Positions 1 to 8,648 of a stretch of DNA of 64,000 nt are shown piece after piece; the first letter of the stretch is position 1; the number at the start of each line of letters is the position of its first letter. The translations under genes and the position numbers were made by a program. A model generated the notes under the pieces. The model saw nothing but the letters and a program-made list of their open reading frames with translations, was not told where the DNA came from and ran no database searches. The DNA comes from Clostridia bacterium (GTDB lineage: Bacteria; Bacillota; Peptococcia; DRI-13; SM3-B62), in assembly GCA_018433675.1 (NCBI GenBank), contig JAHDQS010000004.1:1-64000 (forward strand). Direction: 5' to 3'.

Positions 1-801
1 CAAGCCATGCTTAACGACCTAAAAGTAGGAGTTATGGGGCAGCATGCTTCCAACCTGGGAGGGATCATAGCTCATAGTATTGCTGATCCCCTAGGCATAC
101 CGTCTTTTGTAGTAGACCCGGTTGTAGTCGATGAATTGGAGGAACTGGCAAAATTTTCGGGCATAGCTGAGATACAAAGAAAATCAAAAGATCACCCCTT
201 GAACCAGAAAGCGGTAGCTAGAAGGGCTGCCGTCGAATTAGGCGGAGAGTATAATCAGTTTAATTTCCTGGTAGTCCATATGGGTGGTGGTATATCTGTT
301 GGCGTGCACAAAAAAGGGAAAATAGTTGATGTAAACAACTGTCTGGATGGCGATGGTCCGTTTACACCTGAAAGAGCGGGAAGCGTGCCGATTGGCTCCC
401 TTATTGATCTTTGTTACTCGGGCAAGTATACCAAAGAAGAGGTTTATTACAAAATCGTTGGTGGCGGCGGGATAATGAGCTATTTAGGTACAAATAACTG
501 CCAAGAGGTCGGGGAAAGAATCGGAGCCGGAGATGAAAAAGCACGGTTAATCTATGAGGCCATGGCTTATCAGGTCGCAAAGGAAATAGGTGCCGGAGCC
601 ACTGTCCTCAAAGGGAATGTTGATGGCATCCTTTTGACAGGTGGCTTGGCGAACGATGAACTTTTCGTTGATTGGCTCAAGGAGCGGGTTGGTTTTATTG
701 CGCAAGTTATGGTCTATCCAGGAGAGTTTGAGATGCTAGCAATGACAATGGGAGCATTGCGAGTTTTAAAGAGTGAAGAAGAGGGCAAATTTTATGTGTA
801 A
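1..801 (+). CDS. buk: Butyrate kinase, 5'-truncated by window edge
   Basis: Acetate/butyrate kinase family enzyme that makes butyrate and ATP from butyryl phosphate and ADP in the cytoplasm, normally paired with phosphotransbutyrylase. The visible 266 residues hold typical segments: [13 protein letters not shown] near the start of the second half, [15 protein letters not shown], and the C-terminal [11 protein letters not shown] and [18 protein letters not shown]. The family is usually about 355 residues, and the reading frame is open through base 1, so the ATG at 7 is internal and roughly 90 N-terminal residues lie outside the window. The partner ptb gene would be expected upstream but cannot be seen. 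A branched-chain carboxylate kinase of the same family is the alternative. Confidence 0.93.
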   Translation, partial: QAMLNDLKVGVMGQHASNLGGIIAHSIADPLGIPSFVVDPVVVDELEELAKFSGIAEIQRKSKDHPLNQKAVARRAAVELGGEYNQFNFLVVHMGGGISVGVHKKGKIVDVNNCLDGDGPFTPERAGSVPIGSLIDLCYSGKYTKEEVYYKIVGGGGIMSYLGTNNCQEVGERIGAGDEKARLIYEAMAYQVAKEIGAGATVLKGNVDGILLTGGLANDELFVDWLKERVGFIAQVMVYPGEFEMLAMTMGALRVLKSEEEGKFYV

Positions 802-903
802 AAGACATTTCACGATGAAACAGCAAAAAGCGGTGTTATTGTCAATATGTCCTCGTATACCTATAGGGAATCCTGCGGATATAGTCAAGCCTGTATGGTT
901 TGA

Positions 904-1422
904 TTAATTATCCAAAAGAGTAAATTTCCACGAACAATTACACGTTTCATCTGTCACATCAGGATAACAGCTTATTGCTTCGCATTCAAATCTATTATCA
1001 ATTGTTTTTGCAAAACAAGTATATTCAATAACCCCGACAGATTTACAGGGGTGGAATTCCATCCCTTTTCTTTTTCTTGCATTTTGCGCGCGACAATCCA
1101 ATGTCCTATAGATAAGAACATTATCTTTGATTTTGATTTCATCCTTATTAATATTTGCATACATTCGGAGGGACAAGGCCTGCTTTAGTCCTTCTATTCC
1201 TGCCTGTTCCGGTAAACTCAAGAATTTTTTAAGCCTATTTGCCTCTACTACGGTGAAAATTCGCCATGCGTTTTTATCATGTTCTATTGCTTCATCCATT
1301 CCAAATTTCCGTTCGATAGATTGAAACCAAACACCATCCATAGCTAACCAATTCTTAGAGTAAATGTCTATCAATTCCAGTAATTTGTCTCTCGTTAATT
1401 CTTTAACTATTCTGTTTGTCAT
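904..1422 (-). CDS. DUF6125-like cytosolic protein of unknown function
   Basis: A 172-residue soluble protein with no signal peptide or membrane segment. The N-terminal pattern (LLELIDIYSKNWLAMDGVWF, then an acidic/Trp stretch ending DKNAWRIF) resembles the DUF6125 family, which is distantly related to L-2-amino-thiazoline-4-carboxylate hydrolase-like proteins; that assignment is from memory of the pattern only. The C-terminal half holds several cysteines (DCRAQ, HPCKS, EYTCF, FECEAISCYP, TCNCSW) that could bind metal or a thiol substrate. It stands alone between convergent buk and the divergent chelate operon, with its own upstream intergenic region. Function unknown. Confidence 0.75.
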   Translation of the reverse strand: MTNRIVKELTRDKLLELIDIYSKNWLAMDGVWFQSIERKFGMDEAIEHDKNAWRIFTVVEANRLKKFLSLPEQAGIEGLKQALSLRMYANINKDEIKIKDNVLIYRTLDCRAQNARKRKGMEFHPCKSVGVIEYTCFAKTIDNRFECEAISCYPDVTDETCNCSWKFTLLDN

Positions 1423-1558
1423 AAAATCATTCCTTTAACAGCATATTGCTTTGTATAAACATACTCTGTTATATGTTAGCACTACCCTTTAAATAGTCAA
1501 TATCAATACCCTTATTAATCTTTTAGGGGAGAGTTTTCTTCAGGGGAGAATTTTATTC

Positions 1559-1678
1559 TTGACAAAAGAAGTAACAGGGTGTATTTTAGTATAAAAGTTA
1601 GATTGATAAAACTTTAGAAACAGCATAAAGTGGGGTGAAAAAGCGAAAAATTTATCATAAAAGTTAGGGTCATCTAAC
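1559..1678 (+). promoter_or_regulatory. Candidate promoter and operator region of the nitrogenase-like operon
   Basis: TTGACA at 1559-1564 is followed after 17 bases by TATTTT at 1582-1587, a reasonable sigma-A type promoter facing the 1722 gene. Downstream, the 11-mer ATAAAAGTTAG occurs twice (1591-1601 and 1657-1667), and the second copy runs into a dyad GTTAG-N6-CTAAC at 1663-1678. Repeats in a leader are consistent with a repressor site, for example for metal-responsive control, but I cannot match them to a known Fur or DtxR consensus. Confidence 0.4.
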
Positions 1679-1721
1679 ATATTAAGACGAGAATATTAAT
1701 TTGATAAGAGTTGGTGATTAT

Positions 1722-2030
1722 ATGAGTATTGTTGTTGTGGGCGGGCACGATAGGATGCACGATGAATACAGATCCGTTTGTCATAAGCTGGGTCATCGCG
1801 TAAAAGTATATACCCAGATGCCGGCTCGTTTTGAAAAGGCCATAGGTAAACCTGACGGCATTGTGGTGTTTACCGGTACTGTTTCTCACAAAATGGTGAA
1901 TGTAGCCGTGAAAGAGGCTAAACGAAAGAAGATACCCGTAATGCGCAGCCATAGCAGTAGCGTATCAGCACTGGCAGAGTTGCTGGGAAAGTTTAAAGGA
2001 GAAGGATGCGCCGAATGTTCCAATTATTAA
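1722..2030 (+). CDS. DUF2325 domain protein
   Basis: A 102-residue protein of the DUF2325 family, recognisable by its start MSIVVVGGHDRMHDEY, the middle KPDGIVVFTGTVSHKMVN and the end KKIPVMRSHSSSVSALAELL. The fold is a small Rossmann-like domain of unknown role. An in-frame TTG lies at 1701, but ATG 1722 has the better upstream GGTG and matches the family N-terminus. Two cysteines close to the C-terminus (GCAEC) could bind metal or form a redox pair. It is the first gene of the chelate/nitrogenase-like operon, 18 bases before the first binding lipoprotein, so a regulatory or sensing role there is plausible but unproven. Confidence 0.8.
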   Translation: MSIVVVGGHDRMHDEYRSVCHKLGHRVKVYTQMPARFEKAIGKPDGIVVFTGTVSHKMVNVAVKEAKRKKIPVMRSHSSSVSALAELLGKFKGEGCAECSNY

Positions 2031-2048
2031 AAGAAAAAGGTGATCGAG

Positions 2049-3188
2049 ATGAGAAAAAAAGTAGGATTAATATTGGTCCTGGTAGTTTTTATAGGCACTG
2101 TCTATACGGTCGGGTGCAGCCAAAAACAAGAAATAGCCGACAAGTCCCCAGTGAAAACAACACAAAATACTGTTGTTGATCAGAATGGACGAGAAGTTGT
2201 CATTCCGGAGAAAACAGACAGGCTCGTCATGACGGCCTTGCCTCTTCCCAGCACATATGCCTTGACGGGCGAACCGGTTGAAAAAATCGTGGGAATGCAT
2301 CCGGGGGCAAAGGGAGCTATCGCCAATTCTATCATGGGGAAGATGCACCCCGAACTTTTAAAGGCAGAAACCTCCTTTGTCGAGGGTACGGATTTGAATA
2401 TCGAGCAACTGCTCAAGCTCAAGCCGGACCTTGTTTTTTATTGGGGCGACTATCAAAACCAGCATGAACAGTTAGAAACAGCGGGAGTCCCGGCCATAGG
2501 TGTAAAGACCCAGGGAGAGGGCGATGCTCTATATACTTTGGAAACATGGCTGGAGATATACGGTAAGGTTTTTAGACGGGATGCGGAGATAAAAGAGGTC
2601 ATCAAATACGGACGAGAGGTCCTGAGGGAGATTGAGGATAAGACCGCCGGGATAAAGGACGAAGAGCGGGTCAAAACGCTGGTGCTTTTTCAACATGGGG
2701 AAAAGGAAATAACTGTACCCGGCCAAGGACATTACGGCCAGTTTTGGATTGAAACGACAGGGGGATATAACGTAGCCGAGGACATAAACGTCACAGCCAA
2801 TGTCAATATGGAGCAGATCTACAAATGGGACCCCCAAATAGTTTTTATCAGCAGCTTTACGGACACAATGCCGGAAGACCTTTACCAAAATAAAATCAAG
2901 GGACAGAACTGGAGCAAGGTGGATGCGGTTAAAAATAAAAGGGTCTATAAGATCCCCGTAGGGGTTTACCGCTGGTATCCACCCAGTGGCGATGCGCCCC
3001 TGATGTTAAAATGGGTAGCCCAGCACCAGTACCCTGAAATATTTACATATGACATGGAAAAAGAAGTAAAGGAGTATTATCAAAAGTTTTACAATTACCG
3101 GCTTACTACAGAAGAGACCCAGAGTATTCTTAATACCAAAAAGGAAGCTTCCCAGGGTACCAAGGGCCAATTCGGCGGTCAGAAATAA
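2049..3188 (+). CDS. Metal-chelate ABC transporter substrate-binding lipoprotein 1
   Basis: A FepB/BtuF-type (class III) periplasmic-binding-fold lipoprotein. A signal peptide with hydrophobic core ends in a lipobox (TVGC, Cys near residue 26), then a linker and the domain opening [20 protein letters not shown]. It should capture an iron-siderophore, heme, corrinoid or similar chelate and deliver it to the FecCD-type permease encoded at 7611. ATG 2049 is preferred over GTG 2040 because AAAGGTG sits at the right distance. It is clearly paralogous to the lipoprotein at 6494: both share the stretch IYKW..P then PED-N-QNKIKG, RVYK-P-G-YRW and QYPEIF. Ligand unknown. Confidence 0.9.
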   Translation: MRKKVGLILVLVVFIGTVYTVGCSQKQEIADKSPVKTTQNTVVDQNGREVVIPEKTDRLVMTALPLPSTYALTGEPVEKIVGMHPGAKGAIANSIMGKMHPELLKAETSFVEGTDLNIEQLLKLKPDLVFYWGDYQNQHEQLETAGVPAIGVKTQGEGDALYTLETWLEIYGKVFRRDAEIKEVIKYGREVLREIEDKTAGIKDEERVKTLVLFQHGEKEITVPGQGHYGQFWIETTGGYNVAEDINVTANVNMEQIYKWDPQIVFISSFTDTMPEDLYQNKIKGQNWSKVDAVKNKRVYKIPVGVYRWYPPSGDAPLMLKWVAQHQYPEIFTYDMEKEVKEYYQKFYNYRLTTEETQSILNTKKEASQGTKGQFGGQK

Positions 3189-3217
3189 AAAATACTTATA
3201 ACAGGAGAAAAAATATT

Positions 3218-3979
3218 ATGAAAAAGATTGCATTCTATGGCAAAGGCGGCATTGGGAAATCGACAACCACCAGTGCGTTGTCGGCGGCTGTTTCCCTCTT
3301 GGGCTATAAAGTCATGCAGATCGGTTGTGACCCCAAAGCCGACTCAACCATTAATCTCACTAACGGACGAACTGTTACCCCAGTCATGAACTATCTTAAG
3401 GAACACGGAAGTTGTTCATCGCTGGAGGAAATCGCCGTAGAAGGATACAACGGCATCGTATGCGTCGAGGCGGGCGGTCCTACCCCTGGGCTTGGCTGCG
3501 CCGGTAGGGGGATTATTGCGGCCTTCAACATCCTTGAGGACCTGCAGGCCTTTGAAGTGTATCAACCGGATTTTGTCTTTTATGACGTGCTAGGCGACGT
3601 GGTGTGCGGCGGGTTTGCTATGCCCATAAGGGAAGGTTATGCCGACGAGGTCATTATCGTGACCTCCGGAGAAAAAATGTCTTTGTTTGCCGCAGGTAAT
3701 ATTAAAAGGGCAATTGATAATTTCGCCGGTCGAAATTATGCCCGCCTGCGCGGTATAATTTTAAACCGGCGCAATATCGACAAGGAGGAAAGTATTGTCC
3801 GTGATTTTGCACAAAAAATCGGTACCGAGATCATCGGCGATATCCCGCGCGATAATAACGTACAGCTATATGAAGAACAAAATAAAACAGTGATCGAGGG
3901 AAACCCTGATCTGAACATCTCCAGAGTTATTATGGAGATAGCCCGGAGTATAGTCGGTGACAAGGAGGCAGAGCAATGA
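3218..3979 (+). CDS. Nitrogenase iron protein-like (NifH/BchL-superfamily) reductase
   Basis: A 253-residue homolog of NifH, the ATP-dependent electron donor of nitrogenase-like enzymes. Visible features: P-loop GKGGIGKST (residues 8-16), switch CDPKADST (37-44), and the two cysteines that in NifH dimers hold a bridging [4Fe-4S] cluster, Cys94 in GLGCAGRG and Cys130 in GDVVCGGF. It should hydrolyse ATP and pass electrons to the D/K-like pair directly downstream. The stop overlaps the D-like start (ATGA at 3976-3979), indicating translational coupling. It is shorter than true NifH (about 290), and no NifB/E/N homologs are near, so it is not a nitrogen-fixation protein; it belongs with the divergent nitrogenase-like (Nfl, group IV-VI) proteins. 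Confidence 0.93.
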   Translation: MKKIAFYGKGGIGKSTTTSALSAAVSLLGYKVMQIGCDPKADSTINLTNGRTVTPVMNYLKEHGSCSSLEEIAVEGYNGIVCVEAGGPTPGLGCAGRGIIAAFNILEDLQAFEVYQPDFVFYDVLGDVVCGGFAMPIREGYADEVIIVTSGEKMSLFAAGNIKRAIDNFAGRNYARLRGIILNRRNIDKEESIVRDFAQKIGTEIIGDIPRDNNVQLYEEQNKTVIEGNPDLNISRVIMEIARSIVGDKEAEQ

Positions 3980-5289
3980 GTAAAACAAAACCTTTTTGCC
4001 TGTCTGTCTGCGAACTGGGCAGTACCGGCTCTGCCGACCGCCGCAGGGTCATGCCCCCCAATTACCTCCATTATTGCCCTCCCAGCGCCGGGGGTTGGGG
4101 GATTATCCGCGTGGGATTGCTGGTGCCCGAGTCGGTAATGCTTTTTGTATCGCCTGCGGGGTGCGGGCGTCACGGTGCTATCGCCGGCATTCAACTGGGT
4201 TTTAAAAAGCGGCTTTTCTTTTTACATATAAGCGAACTTGACATAGTTACCGGTCAACACCTGGAGAAAGTATTTCAGGCTGTTGCTGAAATATTGGCTG
4301 AGGTCCGGCCACGACCAAAGGCAATGACCATTTGCGCTACGTGCATTGATGACCTTTTAGGGTCCGATTATGACGCAATTGCCAAAGAATTGGAAAGCAA
4401 ACATGGTATTCCGGTGCGCGCCTGCCATATGGATCCTATCACTATGGACGGCAAGACTCCGCCCCCGTTTACAGTGCAACAAGCCGTCTACGATTTCATT
4501 CCCAGGTCGGATGAAAAAGAGCTTGCGGTTAATATCATCGGTAGTTTTGCCCCTTTTGCTCAGGACAGTGAATTTCATGAGATAATGTCTGCCGCCGGTC
4601 TTGAAAAGGTCAGGCACATAGCGGACTGCTCCACATTGGAGGAGTTTTACCGAATGGGCCGGGCAACGCACAACATCCTGGTCAAACCGGGCGGACGACT
4701 GGCGGTGCGCGCGATGGAAAGGAAACTGGGAATCCCTTATTGCTTTGCTCCGGTAGCTTACGGTCTTGACACGATTGACCGAAACTATCGAATGCTGGAA
4801 AAGTTTCTTGATATACAACTGTCCACAGAGGAATACCGTGAGGAAGCGCGGGAAACGGCAGACCATTACCGGCACATGATAGGCTCTCTTACCGTGGCGG
4901 TGGGAGAGACGGCAAACGCAAGTCCCTTTGAGATGGCGCGGGCCCTTATCGGGTACGGTTTTCACGTTCCGTATGTCTTTGCCGATATGACACTCGACAT
5001 TGACCAAGAGCATATCGAATGGCTCAAATGCCATGCTCCTGATATTAAAGTGTTTACAAATGTTCACCCTACGATGGTCGACTTTCTTCAGCAAAAATTA
5101 ACGGTAGATCTGGCTGTAGGTTTTGATGCGGGGTACTTCTGTTCAGGGGCAAAAACACTGCCGCTTTCCCTTGACGAGCAATTGTACGGATACCGGGGCG
5201 TTGCTTCTTTTTTCCGGCAAATGCTTAAGGTGTTGGAAAATCCACAAAACCACCGGGAGCAGATGTATGCTTCGGGCATGGTCATATAA
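3976..5289 (+). CDS. Nitrogenase component 1-like protein, D-like subunit
   Basis: A 437-residue NifD/NifE/BchN-superfamily protein, presumed catalytic partner of the K-like protein. Three cysteines sit where P-cluster ligands are expected: Cys34 (HYCPPS), Cys63 (SPAGCGRHG) and Cys120/123 ([12 protein letters not shown]). By hand alignment, the FeMo-cofactor ligands of NifD are absent: the Cys275 region reads ILVKPGGRL (about 235-242) and the His442 position is a Tyr (about 404, in LYGYRG). This implies a different substrate or cofactor site, as in tetrapyrrole reductases or CfbD-like enzymes. Its AAGGAGG ribosome site lies inside the H-like gene. The gene looks G+C richer than the genes around 38-40 kb. 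Reaction unknown. Confidence 0.9.
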   Translation: MSKTKPFCLSVCELGSTGSADRRRVMPPNYLHYCPPSAGGWGIIRVGLLVPESVMLFVSPAGCGRHGAIAGIQLGFKKRLFFLHISELDIVTGQHLEKVFQAVAEILAEVRPRPKAMTICATCIDDLLGSDYDAIAKELESKHGIPVRACHMDPITMDGKTPPPFTVQQAVYDFIPRSDEKELAVNIIGSFAPFAQDSEFHEIMSAAGLEKVRHIADCSTLEEFYRMGRATHNILVKPGGRLAVRAMERKLGIPYCFAPVAYGLDTIDRNYRMLEKFLDIQLSTEEYREEARETADHYRHMIGSLTVAVGETANASPFEMARALIGYGFHVPYVFADMTLDIDQEHIEWLKCHAPDIKVFTNVHPTMVDFLQQKLTVDLAVGFDAGYFCSGAKTLPLSLDEQLYGYRGVASFFRQMLKVLENPQNHREQMYASGMVI

Positions 5290-5303
5290 GGAGGTTGAGA
5301 TTT

Positions 5304-6497
5304 ATGAAGGGATTGTACAAAGTATTGCCTCCTTTTGCACCCGACTATTCAGGGGTTTGCTCGGTACTGTTCGAATTGGGAGGGCTTGTAATTGTCCATG
5401 ACGCCGGCGGCTGCACCGGGAACGTTACAGGTTATGACGAACCTCGCTGGTATGGTAATTCCAGCGCCACCTTCAGCTCGGAATTACGGGAGATTGAGGC
5501 TGTAGTGGGAGACGATGAAAAATTTCTTGACAGGATTGAAGAGGCGGCCAAAGATTTAAAGAGGGGCTTTATCGCTATTCTCGGCAGTCCGGCGCCCATG
5601 GTGATCGGAACCGATTACCGCGCGCTCGCCGGTGTCATTTCGCAAAGAACAGGGCTTCCTTCTTTGGCTTTTGACACCAACGGGATAAGGTATTACGACG
5701 AAGGTGCGTCCATGGCCTTCCTAGAGCTGGCTAGGCAGTTTGTAAAACCCCCTGCCCTCCGTGAACAGGTCGTTAATATTATTGGGGCTACCCCGCTTGA
5801 CATCGGGAACGAACGTCATATCAAAAAAATCGCTTCATTGCTGCTTGAAGCCGGATGCAAGAAGGTTTCCTGCTGGGGCCTGGGTTCGACGCTGGAAGAT
5901 ATTGAAGAGGCAGGGCGGGCCGGCCTGAATATTGTAGTGTCCCGTTCCGGTCTGGCAGCAGCCCGTTATCTGCAGCGCGAATACAAAATTCCTTATTTGA
6001 CCGGGCTCCCTGTTGGGAAGGCATCCACCTGCCACTTTATTAAAGGTGTCCGTTTTCTATTTGATTACGACTACGATTTAAACGGGCCGTCGAATACGGC
6101 GCATCCGGGAACAAACGATCCTACAGCCCTGGTGATCGGCGAACAGGTGATCAGCAATTCTATCCGCGATTGCCTGCGGATGGATTTTGGGGTTAATAGG
6201 GTGACGGTGGCCTCCTTCTTTGGCCTGGACAAATCTCTGACAGAAAAGGGCGACATTTTCCTCGGGCATGAGAATGACCTTACCATACTGGTCAAGAAAC
6301 ACCATTATGATTTTATTGTGGGGGACCCGCTGTACAAAGAACTGCTGTCGGCAGGTGGACACAGCTTTATTGAAATCCCTCACGTTGCAGTTTCCAGTCG
6401 CTTGTACTGGGATAATGATCTTGACTATATCGGCTATGAAGGTACTGAGTTTTTTAAGCAGGCAATAAAACATAAAGACGAAAGGAAGATATTATGA
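5304..6497 (+). CDS. Nitrogenase component 1-like protein, K-like subunit
   Basis: A 397-residue second component-1-like subunit (NifK/NifN/BchB superfamily), expected to form a heterotetramer with the D-like protein. Start ATG 5304 follows AAGGAGG by 9 bases; the upstream TTG at 5295 has no site. N-terminal cysteines are Cys19 (SGVCS) and Cys37 (AGGCTGN); the third ligand position found in NifK is replaced by GSPAPMVIGTD (about 94-104), with no Cys. Later features are family-like: SCWGLGSTLEDIE and PYLTGLPVG. The 3' end overlaps the next lipoprotein start by ATGA (6494-6497), tying this enzyme to transport. Substrate unknown; a chelate or tetrapyrrole is the context-based guess. Confidence 0.88.
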   Translation: MKGLYKVLPPFAPDYSGVCSVLFELGGLVIVHDAGGCTGNVTGYDEPRWYGNSSATFSSELREIEAVVGDDEKFLDRIEEAAKDLKRGFIAILGSPAPMVIGTDYRALAGVISQRTGLPSLAFDTNGIRYYDEGASMAFLELARQFVKPPALREQVVNIIGATPLDIGNERHIKKIASLLLEAGCKKVSCWGLGSTLEDIEEAGRAGLNIVVSRSGLAAARYLQREYKIPYLTGLPVGKASTCHFIKGVRFLFDYDYDLNGPSNTAHPGTNDPTALVIGEQVISNSIRDCLRMDFGVNRVTVASFFGLDKSLTEKGDIFLGHENDLTILVKKHHYDFIVGDPLYKELLSAGGHSFIEIPHVAVSSRLYWDNDLDYIGYEGTEFFKQAIKHKDERKIL

Positions 6498-7582
6498 GAA
6501 CCAAGATAAAGAAAGTAATTTCGCTTGTGCTAGTATTGGGACTGATGTTGACAGTTCCGACCGGGTGCGGGAATAACACCGCGACGGAGAATACGAAGCA
6601 AACAGACAAGGTCAGGACCGTAACAGACCAAATCGAAAGAGAGGTAACACTGCCCCAACAGATAGATAAGGTGGTTTTAGTGAGTGTGCCGTTTGCCGCT
6701 GCCTATTACGCCGTAGTGGGTTCCATGGAAAAAGTTGTGGGGATACATCCCTTGGCGATGAGTGCGGCAGAGGCTTCGATGCTTTCTGTGATGGCACCGG
6801 AAATAAAGGAGGCTTCCACGGGCTTTACTAAGGGCGATGAAGTAAATATAGAAGAGCTCCTTAAATTAAATCCGGATGTTGTTTTCCAATGGTCCGGTTA
6901 TGAAAAGGAAATGACTAAATTAAGTGATGCGGGGCTAACGGTGATAGGGATGCAGGCGAACGTTGGCGATGAACATAGTATTGAACCGTGGTTTAGGATA
7001 ATCGGGGAAACAATGGGCAAGGAAGAACGGGCTGCCGAATTGATCGATTACCACCGCAAGACCCTGGAGGATATTGCTCTTGAGACAGCCAAAATACCCG
7101 CGGATAAAAAGGTTAACGCTTTAGTCTTGACTAATGCCGAAGAATTGCAAGTTGCCGATTATTGCTGGCCCAATGTAGCCGGTGCTATTGATCTGGCCGA
7201 AGGCTGCACCTGGGGAAAACAAGTAGATATGGAACAGATCTATAAATGGAATCCGGATGTAATATACATAGGGAATTTTTGCGACGACTATCCGGAAGAT
7301 ATTTTACAAAACAAAATAAAGGGGTTGGATTGGAGCCCCATAGAGGCTGTAAAAACAGGCAGGGTCTATAAAGTGCCGTTAGGCGAATACAGATGGGATC
7401 CTCCTTGCGCGGAGTGGTCGCTTATGTTTAAGTGGTGCGCTCAAAAACAGTATCCTGAAATTTTTAATGATTATGACATGAAAGAAGAAATCAGGAAATT
7501 TTATGCCGATATCTTCAACTATAGTATTTCCGATGAACAAATTGAGATGGTATTAACCCCCAAACCTACGGGGACATGGTGA
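6494..7582 (+). CDS. Metal-chelate ABC transporter substrate-binding lipoprotein 2
   Basis: A 362-residue paralog of the lipoprotein at 2049. The signal peptide ends in lipobox TGC (about residue 25), followed by VTDQIEREVTLPQQIDKVVL. The shared C-terminal block (IYKWNPDVIYIGNF, QNKIKG, RVYKVPLGEYRWDPP, QYPEIF) places both in one subfamily. Cysteines in CWPN, EGCTW, NFCDD and PPCAEW are absent or different in paralog 1, so ligand preference may differ. It starts within the K-like stop codon (ATGA) and precedes the permease by 28 bases, so it is the likely main partner of that permease. Confidence 0.9.
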   Translation: MRTKIKKVISLVLVLGLMLTVPTGCGNNTATENTKQTDKVRTVTDQIEREVTLPQQIDKVVLVSVPFAAAYYAVVGSMEKVVGIHPLAMSAAEASMLSVMAPEIKEASTGFTKGDEVNIEELLKLNPDVVFQWSGYEKEMTKLSDAGLTVIGMQANVGDEHSIEPWFRIIGETMGKEERAAELIDYHRKTLEDIALETAKIPADKKVNALVLTNAEELQVADYCWPNVAGAIDLAEGCTWGKQVDMEQIYKWNPDVIYIGNFCDDYPEDILQNKIKGLDWSPIEAVKTGRVYKVPLGEYRWDPPCAEWSLMFKWCAQKQYPEIFNDYDMKEEIRKFYADIFNYSISDEQIEMVLTPKPTGTW

Positions 7583-7610
7583 TCGAAAGGGATTTAAGGA
7601 GGACTCGTGA

Positions 7611-8648
7611 ATGCAGGAAGCTTTGGTTCAAATAAACAAAAAAAAGAATGCAAAAAAGACTGCTGTTGTATTAGTGATTCTGCCGATAATATTTTTCTTT
7701 GTTTCTATTTGTCTGGGCAGATATCTGGTGGCACCCGGGAAGGTCGTTAATATTCTTGCTGCCCAAGTGTTGCCTCTGGACGTAACGTGGTCCAGCATAG
7801 AGGAATCGGTAGTTTCCCAGATCAGGCTTCCCCGCATTATCATGGCGATGCTGGTAGGTGCCGGGCTGTCTGTTTCAGGTGCCGCCTTTCAGGGGTTGTT
7901 CGGGAATCCCTTGGTGAGTCCTCATATACTGGGTGTTTCCGCTGGAGCCGGATTTGGCGCTGCCTTGGGAATATTGATTTCCGGGCAGGCAGTAGTAATT
8001 CAATTTATGGCTATTAGTTTTGGCACACTGGCCGTTGTCATAACCTATCTAGTCAGTCGTATAAAAACAGGGACGCCGCTTTTTATGCTGGTGCTGTCGG
8101 GCATGATTACCCAGGCGTTTTTTACAGCGTTGATCTCACTCATTAAATACGTGGCCGATCCGGAAGAAGTGCTGCCCACTATCGTGTATTGGCTTATGGG
8201 AAGCATCTCAGGCGTTTCGTATGATGATCTCTGGATCGGGGCCCCCATGATCCTGGGCGGAATAATAATCCTGCTTTTGATGAGATGGAGGATCAATGTC
8301 TTATCTTTAAATGAAGAAGAGGCACGTTCGCTGGGGATCGATGTTCAAAAATCGAGATGGATAGTAATCATCGCCACTACCTTAATAACTTCCGCAGCGG
8401 TTTCTTTATGCGGGATAATCGGCTGGGTTGGACTGGTGATTCCGCATATCTGCAGAATGTTGGTAGGTCCTGATCACAGGGCTTTGTTGCCGGCGTGTGT
8501 TTCCATAGGTTCCTTTTATTTGCTGCTTATTGATGATATTGCCAGAACGGCGACGGCTGCGGAGATACCGCTGTCTATACTTACGGCCATTGTCGGAGCG
8601 CCGTTTTTTGCGTATCTGTTAAGAAAAACAGGAGGTAAATGGTCATGA
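7611..8648 (+). CDS. FecCD-family metal-chelate ABC permease
   Basis: A 345-residue integral membrane permease of the BtuC/FecCD family with about ten hydrophobic segments. Diagnostic segments are LPRIIMAMLVGAGLSVSGA, FQGLFGNPLVSPHILGVSAG, the cytoplasmic coupling region SLNEEEARSLGID, and GIIGWVGLVIPHICRMLVGPDHR. It forms a homodimeric channel with the ATPase encoded next and receives cargo from the two lipoproteins. AAGGAGG at 7596-7602 supports the ATG at 7611. Its stop overlaps the ATPase start (ATGA at 8645-8648). Substrate class is iron-siderophore, heme, corrinoid or another chelate. Confidence 0.95.
   Translation: MQEALVQINKKKNAKKTAVVLVILPIIFFFVSICLGRYLVAPGKVVNILAAQVLPLDVTWSSIEESVVSQIRLPRIIMAMLVGAGLSVSGAAFQGLFGNPLVSPHILGVSAGAGFGAALGILISGQAVVIQFMAISFGTLAVVITYLVSRIKTGTPLFMLVLSGMITQAFFTALISLIKYVADPEEVLPTIVYWLMGSISGVSYDDLWIGAPMILGGIIILLLMRWRINVLSLNEEEARSLGIDVQKSRWIVIIATTLITSAAVSLCGIIGWVGLVIPHICRMLVGPDHRALLPACVSIGSFYLLLIDDIARTATAAEIPLSILTAIVGAPFFAYLLRKTGGKWS

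Noticed and set aside
1559-1678. Fur or DtxR box for the chelate operon
   Set aside because: Repeats are present, but neither the 7-1-7 Fur pattern nor the DtxR core spacing is matched well enough.
4357-5094. Long antisense open frame opposite the D-like gene
   Set aside because: It lies wholly inside a well-supported gene on the other strand and has no recognisable family; it is an artefact of high G+C codon positions.
3218-6497. True nitrogen-fixation nifHDK
   Set aside because: The D-like protein lacks the FeMo-cofactor Cys and His by hand alignment, proteins are shorter than NifHDK, and no nifB, nifE, nifN or homocitrate synthase gene is nearby.
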